The translations under genes were made by a program, and so were the position numbers. A DNA stretch of 64,000 nucleotides from contig CAWCHZ010000002.1 of the NCBI GenBank assembly GCA_963795555.1, positions 1,116,001 through 1,180,000 of the forward strand, written 5' to 3'. The notes beneath the pieces are model-generated. The model had not been told where the DNA came from and searched no databases. It saw nothing but the letters and a program-made list of their open reading frames with translations. Positions 56,631 through 64,000 of this stretch are shown piece by piece. The stretch is from CAWCHZ01 sp963795555. Lineage in GTDB: Bacteria > Actinomycetota > Thermoleophilia > Solirubrobacterales > Solirubrobacteraceae. The number at the start of each line of letters is the position of its first letter. Within the stretch, counting starts at the first letter, position 1.

Positions 56631-56987
56631 ATGAGCGACTCTTCGATCGAAGGAATCAAGACCGTGCTGCATCCGGTTTCAGACCTGGAGCAGGCCAAGG
56701 GGGTATACGCAGCGCTGCTTGGGATCGCCCCACAGGCGGACTCGCCCTACTACGTCGGCTTCGACGCCGCCGGCCAGCACATCGGGCTGGTGCCCGGCGG
56801 TGGACCGCAGGGCATGACCTCGCCGGTGGCCTACTGGCACGTGCCCGACATCGAGGCAAAGCTCGCCGCGGTGACGGCTGCCGGTGCGTCGATCAAGGAG
56901 CCGGCGCACGACGTCGGTGGCGGCCGCCTGGTGGCCACGGTCACCGATCCCGACGGCAACGTCCTGGGGCTGCTGCAGGACCCATGA
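56631..56987 (+). CDS. VOC superfamily protein
   Basis: A 118-residue glyoxalase-fold protein: IKTVLHPVSDLEQAKGVYAALLG, YVGFDAAGQHIGLVPGG and LVATVTDPDGNVLGLLQDP with the conserved DPDGN turn. Function unknown; similar small VOC proteins are often annotated as glyoxalase/dioxygenase-like. ATG 56631 follows AGGAGTG; the open frame upstream to 56547 is not supported. Monocistronic, between the FemAB-like gene and the sugar operon. Confidence 0.85.
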   Translation: MSDSSIEGIKTVLHPVSDLEQAKGVYAALLGIAPQADSPYYVGFDAAGQHIGLVPGGGPQGMTSPVAYWHVPDIEAKLAAVTAAGASIKEPAHDVGGGRLVATVTDPDGNVLGLLQDP

Positions 56988-57072
56988 GCCGCGCGCGCCG
57001 CGCGCGCGCTTCGGGATCGATGAGCGCGCCGCGGCGCCCTCGCCTACTGGCGTGGGCGGACAAGCGGTCGGT

Positions 57073-57162
57073 TATGATCACACTGGGAGGAGTGGAGAAG
57101 GCGCTGGCAATCTCGACTGCGCAAAGGCCGTGAATCGCGATAACCCGTCTCGGCGGCGCTAG
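57073..57162 (+). promoter_or_regulatory. Promoter and leader of the sugar ABC operon
   Basis: TATGAT (57073-57078) is a good -10; no clear -35. The 75-base leader contains a 13-codon micro-ORF from GTG 57092 (after GGGAGGA) to TGA 57133, with the ABC gene's ATG 29 bases further. Whether it is translated is unknown. Confidence 0.35.
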
Positions 57163-57924
57163 ATGGCTGAACCCCGCCTGGAAGCGCGCGGTCTGCTCAA
57201 ACGCTACGGGCATGTAACCGCGCTCGACGGGGCGAATTTCTCCGTCTATCCCAATGAAATCGTCGCGCTCATTGGTGACAATGGGGCGGGAAAGTCGACA
57301 CTGGTCAAGTGCCTCTCGGGTACCCTGACGCCGGACGCGGGGCAGATCTTCCTCAACGGCGAGGAGGTGAAGATTCCCAGCCCGAGCGCCGCCCGCGCGA
57401 TGGGCATCGAGACGGTCTATCAGGACCTCGCGCTCGCGCCCGACCTGCCTCCCGCCGCGAACCTCTTCCTCGGTCGGGAGGTGATGCGCAAGGGCGTGCT
57501 CGGTCGCCTCGGCGTCATCGACGACGGCGCGATGCGTGAGCAAGCGGCGGAGACGCTGAAGGGCCTGGGCATCGAGCTGCAGAGCCCCACGCAGCCGGTC
57601 GTCTCGTTGTCCGGCGGCCAGCGACAGACGGTCGCGGTGGCGCGCGCGGTGACCTGGGCCTCGGCTGTCGTCTTCATGGACGAGCCGACCGCCGCCTTGG
57701 GCGTCGTCCAGCGCGAGCGCGTCCTCGACGTCGCCCGTCGCGCGCGCGACGCCGGTCGCTCCGTGGTCGTAATCAGCCACAACATGCCGGAGGTGCTCGC
57801 ACTCGCGGATCGCATCGAGGTGCTGCGGCTCGGTCGCCGCGTGGCCCGCTTCCACGCCTCGGAGGCGACGCTCGAGAACCTGGTTGGTGCGATGACCGGC
57901 GCGCTGTCGGTGGAGGCTGCGTGA
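57163..57924 (+). CDS. Sugar ABC transporter ATP-binding protein (single domain, FrcA-like)
   Basis: A 253-residue ABC ATPase: Walker A GDNGAGKST, Q-loop VYQDLALAPDL, signature LSGGQRQTVAVARA, Walker B VVFMDEPTAAL and switch His (VVISHNM). It resembles one half of RbsA-type ATPases; a single-domain protein must work as a homodimer, as in fructose-type FrcBCA transporters. The substrate is probably a pentose, hexose or polyol, judging by the kinase and dehydrogenases that follow. The stop overlaps the permease GTG by 4 bp. Confidence 0.93.
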   Translation: MAEPRLEARGLLKRYGHVTALDGANFSVYPNEIVALIGDNGAGKSTLVKCLSGTLTPDAGQIFLNGEEVKIPSPSAARAMGIETVYQDLALAPDLPPAANLFLGREVMRKGVLGRLGVIDDGAMREQAAETLKGLGIELQSPTQPVVSLSGGQRQTVAVARAVTWASAVVFMDEPTAALGVVQRERVLDVARRARDAGRSVVVISHNMPEVLALADRIEVLRLGRRVARFHASEATLENLVGAMTGALSVEAA

Positions 57925-58997
57925 ACACGCCCACGCAGCGGTCCCCGCTCGGTCAGGACGCCTTCCTCGCCGCCGAGGCGGAGGCGGAGACGAGCCCCCG
58001 CTTCTGGCGACTTCACCCGCTGGTCACACGGCTCACCCGCCTGAGCGCGGGCCTTGGGGTGAGCGCCATCCTGATCGGCCTGATCGTCGGCTTCTCCATC
58101 GCCAAGCCTCACAACTTCCCCACCGGCTTCAACGCGCGCACGCTGACCGGCGATGCGTCGACGCTGATCGTGCTGGCCACTGGCCTGACCTTCGTGGTCG
58201 TCGCGGCCGGCATCGACCTGTCGATCGGCTCGGTGCTCGTCTTCGGGTCCGTGGTGTCCGCCAAGTTCATGGCCAGCAATGGCGGCACCGGTGCGAGCTG
58301 GGGGATCGTGATCGTGGGGCTGCTGATCGCCGTCGCGGCCGGACTCGCCTGGGGCCTGCTGAACGGCTTCTTCGTCGCCAAGACCAAGATCCCACCGCTG
58401 ATCGTGACGCTGGGCACCCTGGGAGCCGCGCTCGGCGCCGCCCAGGTCATCACCACCGGCACCGACGTCCAGGTGGCACCAACAAACCTGACATCCACGT
58501 TTGGGACCGGCGTTGCGGGTCACACGGTGCCCTGGATCTTCGTGCTGGCCGGCGGAGTCGCGATCGTGTTCGGCCTGATCCTCCGGTTCACCCGATTCGG
58601 ACGGCACACCTATGCCATCGGCTCCAATCCGGAGGCAGCACGGCGCGCCGGCATCAACGTGGATCGTCACCTGATCAAGGTCTACGCGCTCCAGGGCGCG
58701 CTTGCGGGGATGGCCGGCTGGATGTCGCTGGCGCGCTTCTCCGGCACCACGATCGCCGGCCACAACGCCGATAACCTCGACGCGATCGCAGCGGTCGTCC
58801 TGGGCGGAAGCAGCCTGTTCGGTGGGGTTGGGACGGTGGCCGGGTCCGTGGTCGGTGTCTTCATACCCGCCGTGCTGGCCAATGGGTTCCTGATCGTGGG
58901 GGTGCAGGCCTTCTGGCAGCAGATCGCGGTCGGAGCGGTGCTGGTGGGAGCGGTCTACCTCGACCAGCTGCGTCGACGTGCGCAGCAGAGAGCTTGA
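57921..58997 (+). CDS. Sugar ABC transporter permease (RbsC/FrcC-like)
   Basis: A 358-residue permease with about ten membrane helices. The BPD_transp_2 family features are clear: LTFVVVAAGIDLSIGSVLVFG (the conserved GIDLSVG motif), GLLNGFFVAKTKIPPLIVTLGT, and the EAA-like coupling loop GSNPEAARRAGINVDR. It forms the membrane channel with the ATPase upstream and receives sugar from the lipoprotein encoded next. GTG 57921. Confidence 0.95.
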   Translation: MNTPTQRSPLGQDAFLAAEAEAETSPRFWRLHPLVTRLTRLSAGLGVSAILIGLIVGFSIAKPHNFPTGFNARTLTGDASTLIVLATGLTFVVVAAGIDLSIGSVLVFGSVVSAKFMASNGGTGASWGIVIVGLLIAVAAGLAWGLLNGFFVAKTKIPPLIVTLGTLGAALGAAQVITTGTDVQVAPTNLTSTFGTGVAGHTVPWIFVLAGGVAIVFGLILRFTRFGRHTYAIGSNPEAARRAGINVDRHLIKVYALQGALAGMAGWMSLARFSGTTIAGHNADNLDAIAAVVLGGSSLFGGVGTVAGSVVGVFIPAVLANGFLIVGVQAFWQQIAVGAVLVGAVYLDQLRRRAQQRA

Positions 58998-59057
58998 ATG
59001 CGAGTGCAGGCAACATCGCAGCTAGGGGCGGGCACGGGGCCCCGGAGAGGAGTAGGC

Positions 59058-60053
59058 ATGCGGAGGAGAATCCTGGCCCTCGGCCTTTGTGCCGGGGCCG
59101 TCACGCTGCTCGCAGCGTGCGGGTCGAGCAGCAGCAACAGCAGTGCGTCTTCGTCGACCACCGGCAAGAGCTCGTCGGCGAGCGGCAAGAACATCACCGT
59201 GATCGTTGGGGTGAAGGGCTTCCAGTACTACACCTCACTCGGCTGCGGGGCGCTGGCCGAGGGCAAGAAGGTGGGCGTGAACGTCTCGGTTCAGGGAGCC
59301 AACATGTTCGCGTCCTCGGCACAGATTCCGATCGTCAACGCGGTCATCGCCCAGCACCCCGATGCAGCGGTGGTCGCTCCCACCGACACCAAGGCGCTCG
59401 TCGCCCCCCTCCAGCAGATGTCGAGTGCTGGCATCAAGCTGGTGGAGGTCGACACGGCGACGATCCCGCCCCTCGGGGTGACTCAGATCACCTCCGACAA
59501 TGCCCAGGCTGGAACGCTGGGCGCGACGACGCTGGCCTCGATCATGCACGGCAAGGGCTCAGTGCTGATCGTGAGCACGGCCCCGGGAGTGTCGACGGAG
59601 GATCTTCGGATCAAGGCCTTCAACGCGGCGATCGCGAAGTTCCCCGGCATACATGTGATCTCGACGCAGTACGACGGCGCGAACCCTGAGAAGTCGGCGT
59701 CGGTGGTCAGTGGCGTGCTGTCGGCACATCCGGACCTCGGCGGGATCTTCACCACCAACCTGCTGAGCACGGAGGGGACCGAGACCGCGCTCAAGCAGAC
59801 CCACAAGTCAGGTGCGGTCAAGTTCGTCGGCTCCGATGGTGCGGCGGCGCAGCTCGCGGACCTGAACGCGAACGTGATGCAGGGCATCATCCTGCAGATG
59901 CCGTTCGTCGAAGGCTCGCTGGCGGTTGACCAGGCCGTCAACGCGCTGACCGGCAAGCCGGTCGCGGCGCCGAAGCAGGTCGGCGTCGTCGCTCTCACCA
60001 AGGCGAACGAGAGCACCAACAGCAAGTTCATCTATCAGAGCGCCTGCAGCTGA
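59058..60053 (+). CDS. Sugar-binding lipoprotein of the ABC transporter
   Basis: A 331-residue lipoprotein: signal peptide with lipobox LLAAC (Cys21), a Ser/Gly-rich spacer, then a periplasmic-binding-protein type 1 (RbsB-like) fold, with AQIPIVNAVIAQHPDAAVVAPTD, KLVEVDTATIPPLG, STAPGVSTEDLRIKAFNAAI and KFVGSDGAAAQ. It captures the sugar outside the membrane. ATG 59058 (MRRRILALG), after GAGAGGAG, is chosen over an upstream ATG at 58998 because it gives a proper signal peptide. The order ATPase-permease-binding protein is unusual but complete. Confidence 0.94.
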   Translation: MRRRILALGLCAGAVTLLAACGSSSSNSSASSSTTGKSSSASGKNITVIVGVKGFQYYTSLGCGALAEGKKVGVNVSVQGANMFASSAQIPIVNAVIAQHPDAAVVAPTDTKALVAPLQQMSSAGIKLVEVDTATIPPLGVTQITSDNAQAGTLGATTLASIMHGKGSVLIVSTAPGVSTEDLRIKAFNAAIAKFPGIHVISTQYDGANPEKSASVVSGVLSAHPDLGGIFTTNLLSTEGTETALKQTHKSGAVKFVGSDGAAAQLADLNANVMQGIILQMPFVEGSLAVDQAVNALTGKPVAAPKQVGVVALTKANESTNSKFIYQSACS

Positions 60054-60068
60054 CAGGCCCACGAGGAG

Positions 60069-60090
60069 GCCGGCGCAGGGGGGCGCCGGC
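60069..60090 (+). terminator. Hairpin after the binding-protein gene (partial terminator)
   Basis: GCCGGCGC (60069-60076), loop AGGGGG, GCGCCGGC (60083-60090), 15 bases after the stop. It may stabilise the abundant binding-protein message and lower expression of the catabolic genes behind it. Confidence 0.5.
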
Positions 60091-60116
60091 TCCCTCGCCC
60101 GAACGAGGAGGAGACG

Positions 60117-60164
60117 ATGGATGGCGCGACTGGGGCAGGAGATGACACGGCTGAGGCGGAGTAG
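60117..60164 (+). CDS. 15-residue micro-ORF directly before the dehydrogenase gene
   Basis: ATG 60117, after GAGGAGGAGA, encodes MDGATGAGDDTAEAE and its TAG is followed immediately by the next ATG (TAGATG). The site has a better ribosome binding sequence than the following gene, so it may feed ribosomes into it. Existence as a peptide is unproven. Confidence 0.25.
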   Translation: MDGATGAGDDTAEAE

Positions 60165-61157
60165 ATGGCGCGACTGAGATGGGGCATCCTCTCCACGGCG
60201 TGGATCGCGGGACTTGTTGCCCCCTGCATCGCGGGGTCCGATGAGGCCGAGCTCGTGGCAGTCGGCAGCCGCGACGAGGCACGAGCAGGTGCCTTCGCGC
60301 GCCAGCACGGGCTGGCGGTTGCCCATGGCAGCTACGAATCGCTGCTCGGCGATGATCGCATCGACGCCGTCTACATCGCCGTTCCCAACACGCTCCACGC
60401 CGCTTGGACCGAGGCGGCGCTCCAGGCCGGCAAGCATGTGCTCTGCGAGAAGCCGCTGACGCTCGTGCCCGAGCAGGCGTCCCGGCTCTTCCAGCTGGCG
60501 CGGGATCGCGACCTGGTGTTGATGGAGGGGTTCATGTACCGGCACCACCCTCAGCTGACGCGCCTGGAGGAGGCGGTGGCCGGCGAAGAGCTCGGCAGCG
60601 TGCAGTCGATCCACTCCTCCTTCTTCACCCGCGTCGGTGACACCACCAACATCAGGTACAACGCTGATCTCGGCGGCGGCGCCCTCTGGGATGTCGGCTC
60701 CTATTGCGTGAGCCTGTCCAATCTGCTTGCAGGTGACGAACCCGTGGAGCTTGCGGGTCACGCCCAGATGGGCGCGACCGGGGTCGACATCTCGTTCGTT
60801 GGCTCGATGAAGTACGCGAACGGGTGGGGCGCGACCTTTGCTTGTGGGATCGAGGCTGATCTGCGCACCGAGGCGATAGTCGTTGGCTCCGACCGCGCGG
60901 CCACGCTGGCAAACCCCTGGCTGCCCGACATCCCGGCCGACATCTGGTACGGCCCGCCGCCCCGCACGGAGATCGTGCTGCACCACGGGACGGCGGTGTC
61001 ATCGCTGGCCGTGACCGGGACCAATCCGTACCTGCTCGAGGTCGACAACTTCTGCCGCGCGGTGGCGGGAACCGAGGACCAGCTGATCGGCGCTGAGGAG
61101 ACCGTCGCCAACCTTCGGACGCTGGTGGCCCTGCGGGTCAGCGCGGGACTGGGGTAG
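60165..61157 (+). CDS. Gfo/Idh/MocA family sugar dehydrogenase
   Basis: A 330-residue NAD(P)-dependent oxidoreductase. N-terminal Rossmann domain (RWGILSTAWIAGLVAPCI, LVAVGSRDEARAGAFA), the family signature AGKHVLCEKPLTL with the catalytic Lys in EKP, and EGFMYRHHPQL, then a C-terminal beta-sheet domain (LGGGALWDVGSYCVSL with D-x-G-x-Y). It resembles xylose/glucose-fructose-type dehydrogenases. It would oxidise the imported sugar or polyol. Encoded between the transporter and the kinase, so probably the same regulon. Confidence 0.94.
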   Translation: MARLRWGILSTAWIAGLVAPCIAGSDEAELVAVGSRDEARAGAFARQHGLAVAHGSYESLLGDDRIDAVYIAVPNTLHAAWTEAALQAGKHVLCEKPLTLVPEQASRLFQLARDRDLVLMEGFMYRHHPQLTRLEEAVAGEELGSVQSIHSSFFTRVGDTTNIRYNADLGGGALWDVGSYCVSLSNLLAGDEPVELAGHAQMGATGVDISFVGSMKYANGWGATFACGIEADLRTEAIVVGSDRAATLANPWLPDIPADIWYGPPPRTEIVLHHGTAVSSLAVTGTNPYLLEVDNFCRAVAGTEDQLIGAEETVANLRTLVALRVSAGLG

Positions 61158-61202
61158 AAGCTCCCTGATGACGATCTCATCGCAAGCGTCAGCCGAGCGT
61201 CG

Positions 61203-62609
61203 TTGAGCCGCTACGCCGGCATCGACCTCGGAACGTCGTCGGTGCGCGCGGCCGTCATCGACGACGACGGCAGGTTGCTGGCACAGAGCCACAGGTCCCT
61301 GGACGCCGCCGCGGGCGGGGCGGTCGACCCTGCAGCGTGGCGCCGTGCGGTCGTCGATCTCCTCAGGGAGGTGGGCGTGGTGACGGGGTTCGCGATCGGC
61401 GGACAGATGAATGGCTTCGTCGCGGTGGACGAGAGCGGACGCGCGCTCGGCCGGGGCTTGACCTGGCTCGATCGCCGTCTGATCGCGCGTTCCGCCGCCG
61501 CCCTTCCGACGGCACCGGTCGTGAGGTTCGCCGAGCACCTCCAGAGCGAGGAGCCCGAGATCTGGAGGCAAGCCCGCTGGCTGCTGCTGCCCAAGGACTA
61601 CGTGCTGCTCGCTCTCACCGGTGCGGCCGCCAGCGACCGTCTCTCGTGGAACAGCGTCGCGGATCCCCGCACGGGCGTGCTCAAGCCCGGCCTCCCGGCC
61701 GCGATCGCCGAGCGCCTACCTGCGCTCGAGGAGATGACGGCGAGTCTGGAGTCCTCGTGGGGACGGGCGGTCATCGGCTGTCCGGACTCGATGGCCGCGC
61801 TGATCGGCTGCGGCATCGACCGCACCAGCGCGTATCTGATTGGAGGCACCTCGACGACCGCGGCGGCGTTTGCGTCGCACGAGCAGACGAGCAGGGGAAT
61901 CCGCGCCGCCGTCCCGCTGGACGAGGACTGGGTTCACTTCGGCCCCTCCTCCAGCGGCGGAGCGACGATTCGCTGGACCGCACAGGCATTGGGGTTCGCC
62001 GACATCGAGGCACTGCTGAGGTCGGCCGGCGACACCGTCCCTCAGGACTCAGCCTGCGACACAACCCCCTCGAGCCCGGGCAGCGACGCCGCCCGTCAGG
62101 ATGCGCCGCTCTTCCTGCCCTATCTGACCGGCGAGCGAGCACCGATCTGGGATGAGCGCCTGACCGCGTCGTGGCTCGGCGTGCGCGCCGCGCACGACCG
62201 CTCCAGCCTGGCCTACGCAGCGCTCGAGGGCGTGGTGTTCGCGGCCGTGCGCCTCGCGGAGGCCGTGATCGGCTCCGCTGGAGCCACGGCCTCGACGCTG
62301 CGCGCCAGCGGCGGCACGGTTCGCGGGCCGCTGATGCGTGCCCTCTGCCGCCGCGCGTTCGCCGAGCCGATCGGCTTCGTGGAGGGCGAGGTCGGCGCTC
62401 TCGGCGCCGCGCTCGTCGCCCTGGCCGGCGTCCGGGCGACAAGGCTCAGCGACGTCGCGGCCCGCGCGGTACGAGAGCCCGACCTGGCTGAGCCGATCGC
62501 CGACCCGATGGTGCGGGAGCGTTACGAGCGCTGGAGCGAGTTGGTGGACGCCGCCGCTCAGATCGCCGACCAGCCGCCGTCGACCGCGAGGTCGGCGCCT
62601 GTTATGTAG
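61203..62609 (+). CDS. FGGY-family carbohydrate kinase (xylulokinase-like)
   Basis: A 468-residue sugar kinase of the actin-ATPase fold: YAGIDLGTSSVRAAVIDDDG (phosphate 1), GFAIGGQMNGFVAVDESG, DSMAALIGCGID, YLIGGTSTT and LRASGGTVRGPLMRALCRRAF (adenosine motif). The substrate is a pentulose or hexulose. The start is TTG 61203 (MSRYAGIDLG); a 12-codon micro-ORF (ATG 61168 to TGA 61206) overlaps it as TTGA, which could couple translation. The 3' end overlaps the convergent SDR gene by 52 bp. Confidence 0.9.
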   Translation: MSRYAGIDLGTSSVRAAVIDDDGRLLAQSHRSLDAAAGGAVDPAAWRRAVVDLLREVGVVTGFAIGGQMNGFVAVDESGRALGRGLTWLDRRLIARSAAALPTAPVVRFAEHLQSEEPEIWRQARWLLLPKDYVLLALTGAAASDRLSWNSVADPRTGVLKPGLPAAIAERLPALEEMTASLESSWGRAVIGCPDSMAALIGCGIDRTSAYLIGGTSTTAAAFASHEQTSRGIRAAVPLDEDWVHFGPSSSGGATIRWTAQALGFADIEALLRSAGDTVPQDSACDTTPSSPGSDAARQDAPLFLPYLTGERAPIWDERLTASWLGVRAAHDRSSLAYAALEGVVFAAVRLAEAVIGSAGATASTLRASGGTVRGPLMRALCRRAFAEPIGFVEGEVGALGAALVALAGVRATRLSDVAARAVREPDLAEPIADPMVRERYERWSELVDAAAQIADQPPSTARSAPVM

Positions 62610-63331
62610 GACGCCTCATCGCTGGCGAGAAAGACCACGGCCTGGGCAACCTCGCGCGGATCGGCCACCCTCCCCAGCATCGTCTCGAGGCCGAGGTTCG
62701 GCTGGCGCGAGGCCTCCTCGCGCGACCAGCCCTGCTCGGCCGCGAAGCGCTGAACGGCCGCGCTCCAGACGCCGCCGGGCGAGACGCTGTTGACGCGTAT
62801 CCCGCTTCCAGCGAGGTCGAGCGCCATGCAGCGGGTCATCGTCAGCACCGCGCCCTTGGAGGTGTTGTAGGTGAGGAAGCCGGACTGGGCGATGTGACCG
62901 GAGATCGAGGCGATGTTCACGATCGCGCCTCCGCCGGCAGACTGGATGTGGGGCACAACGTGCTTGGAGGTGAGAGCGACGCCGACGACGTTCACCGCGA
63001 GCACGGCGCCCCAATCCTCCGGTGTCGCCTCGAGACCTTTGAACACGAAAGTCCCGGCGTTGTTCACCAACACGGTCGGAGACCCGATCTCGTCGACGAT
63101 CCTCTGCACGCCCGCGCGAACCGCTTCCTCGTCGGAGACATCGGCCGCCGCAAAGGCGGTCCGGCTCCCGGTGTCACTTGTGATCTCGCGCGCCGCCCGC
63201 TCGGCGAGCCCGGCGTCGAGCTCCAGCACACCGACCGCAGCCCCCTCCTCGGCCATGAGCTGCGCGATCGCTCGGCCGATTCCCTCTCCGGCGCCCGTCA
63301 CGATCGCGATCTTGCCCTCGAGTCGTTGCAT
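62558..63331 (-). CDS. Short-chain dehydrogenase/reductase
   Basis: A 257-residue classical SDR: GKIAIVTGAGEGIGRAIAQL (cofactor motif TGxxxGIG), LVNNAGTFVFKG, IVNIASISGH with the catalytic Ser, YNTSKGAVLTMTR (YxxxK) and RVNSVSPGGVW, ending TGADLAVDGGWSAI. Asp/Glu after strand 2 (VGVLELDA) points to NAD. It would oxidise a sugar alcohol or related alcohol in this pathway. ATG 63331 is chosen over an upstream in-frame GTG at 63484. Divergent from the aldo/keto reductase. Confidence 0.94.
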   Translation of the reverse strand: MQRLEGKIAIVTGAGEGIGRAIAQLMAEEGAAVGVLELDAGLAERAAREITSDTGSRTAFAAADVSDEEAVRAGVQRIVDEIGSPTVLVNNAGTFVFKGLEATPEDWGAVLAVNVVGVALTSKHVVPHIQSAGGGAIVNIASISGHIAQSGFLTYNTSKGAVLTMTRCMALDLAGSGIRVNSVSPGGVWSAAVQRFAAEQGWSREEASRQPNLGLETMLGRVADPREVAQAVVFLASDEASYITGADLAVDGGWSAI

Positions 63332-63489
63332 GTCTGCTGTCGACCGGTCCAGTGCGGCCCAGCTGCGCCGCTGCGACTGAGCAACCCGCATGGTGGACAG
63401 CCCAGGGCGCAGGCCCCTATAGTAAACGCTGGCTGGCGCGCAGCATCGCAGCGAGGCGCCGGAGGTCCAACGACAGGCCACCATTACAC

Positions 63490-63565
63490 GTGCACCGCGA
63501 AGGGGTCGGAGGAGTCGGCGAGCTCGAAGGGGCCGGAGGAGCCTGCACGGCCGAAGGAGTCCACG
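63490..63565 (+). repeat. Imperfect purine-rich tandem repeat before the aldo/keto reductase gene
   Basis: Three degenerate copies of a ~27-bp unit beginning CGAAGG(G/A)G(T/C)C, near 63497, 63526 and 63552, each with GGAGGAG or GGAG. The last ends 20 bases before ATG 63587. They could be multiple ribosome-like sites or an expanded leader. The region 63332-63586 otherwise holds no gene. Confidence 0.5.
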
Positions 63566-63586
63566 AGGTGAAAGTGCCCGCCTGAC

Positions 63587-64000
63587 ATGCCGCTGATCGT
63601 CGATCCCCCCTACCAGCCGCAGTCAGACCGTTACGCACAGATGCCCTACCGTCGCTGCGGTCACAGCGGCATCATGCTTCCCATCATCTCGCTCGGGCTG
63701 TGGCGAAACTTCGGCAACACGCTGCCGTTCGCCGAGCTGCGCGCGATCTACCGGCGCGCCTTTGACGCGGGCATCACGCACTTCGATTTCGCCAACAACT
63801 ACGGGCTTCCCTTCGGCACCGCGGAGACGAACTTCGGTCGGGTGATCAAAGAGGACCTCAGGCCCTACCGCGACGAGCTGATGATCACCACCAAGGCCGG
63901 CTGGGACATGTGGCCCGGCCCCTACGGCAACTGGGGCTCGCGCAAGCACCTGCTCGCAAGCCTCGACCAGAGCCTGCGTCGGATGGGACTCGATTACGTC
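63587..64000 (+). CDS. Aldo/keto reductase (YghZ-like), C-terminus cut by window edge
   Basis: The first 138 residues of an NADP-dependent aldo/keto reductase: RRCGHSGIMLPIISLGLWRNFG, FDAGITHFDFANNYG (the catalytic Asp-Tyr region, D-x-A-x-x-Y), GRVIKEDLRPYRDELMITTKAG with the catalytic Lys, and SLDQSLRRMGLDYV at the edge. The insert MWPGPYGNWGSRKHL is typical of the L-glyceraldehyde-3-phosphate reductase/Kv-beta-like subgroup. ATG 63587 (MPLIVDPPYQPQSDRY) fits this subgroup's start. It likely belongs to the same sugar pathway. Confidence 0.9.
   Translation, partial: MPLIVDPPYQPQSDRYAQMPYRRCGHSGIMLPIISLGLWRNFGNTLPFAELRAIYRRAFDAGITHFDFANNYGLPFGTAETNFGRVIKEDLRPYRDELMITTKAGWDMWPGPYGNWGSRKHLLASLDQSLRRMGLDYV

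Overview
This is a 64 kb piece of a very GC-rich, gene-dense bacterial chromosome. Frequent GTG/TTG starts, 4-base stop/start overlaps, several -10-like hexamers placed about 6 bases before a start codon (leaderless style), a two-subunit KorAB enzyme and a GDE_N-type debranching enzyme all suggest an actinobacterium. My best guess is the Thermoleophilia/Solirubrobacterales branch, but this is inference; no rRNA or tRNA gene was seen. Window coordinates are used throughout.

Housekeeping part (1-25 kb): a membrane flippase-like protein (cut by the left edge), PEP carboxylase, an MFS carrier, DoxX, an acyl-CoA-dehydrogenase-like protein, a frameshifted conserved gene and nitronate monooxygenase. 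These are followed by a coupled pair (phosphonate-binding-type lipoprotein plus membrane GGDEF/EAL protein), a remnant of an Lrp/AsnC regulator, 2-oxoacid:ferredoxin oxidoreductase korAB, glycogen-debranching-type glycosidase, a glycosyltransferase, an LCP cell-wall ligase, and a DtxR-type regulator / Nramp-related carrier operon.

Accessory part 1 (26.0-42.9 kb) is a compact type I polyketide cluster: Sfp-type PPTase, type II thioesterase, an unrecognised acyltransferase-like protein, PKS1 (ACP-KS-AT-AT-KR-ACP), PKS2 (KS-dead AT-DH-KR-ACP), a PF10014-type 2-oxoglutarate/Fe(II) hydroxylase and an asparagine-synthetase-like protein whose nucleophilic Cys2 is Ser. The genes from 27.6 kb on overlap or abut, so they look like one operon. 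PKS1 carries two apparently intact ATs in a row, whereas the AT of PKS2 has lost its nucleophile; no TE domain is present. I propose that one tandem AT serves PKS2 and that the Asn-synthetase-like enzyme helps release the chain as an amide.

A short spacer holds an inositol-phosphatase-like gene, a VapBC toxin-antitoxin pair, a small hypothetical gene and an ICMT-like membrane methyltransferase.

Accessory part 2 (45.4-55.2 kb) contains two divergent modules sharing an 86-bp intergenic region. On the minus strand, a four-gene overlapping operon encodes a ferritin-like (VioB-type) protein, a LodA/GoxA-like protein expected to carry a Cys-Trp quinone cofactor, a SPASM radical SAM enzyme and a LodB/QhpG-like flavoprotein. 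On the plus strand are a lasso-peptide RRE-protease fusion, a lasso cyclase and, after its own promoter, a 58-residue precursor whose core begins GPTNSVVPD (predicted Gly1-Asp9 ring), closed by a strong terminator.

The right end (57-64 kb) is a sugar/polyol catabolic locus: ABC ATPase, permease, binding lipoprotein, Gfo/Idh/MocA dehydrogenase, FGGY kinase, a convergent SDR and an aldo/keto reductase cut by the right edge. A theme across the whole window is short in-frame tandem duplications (18-45 bp) in protein linkers and termini.
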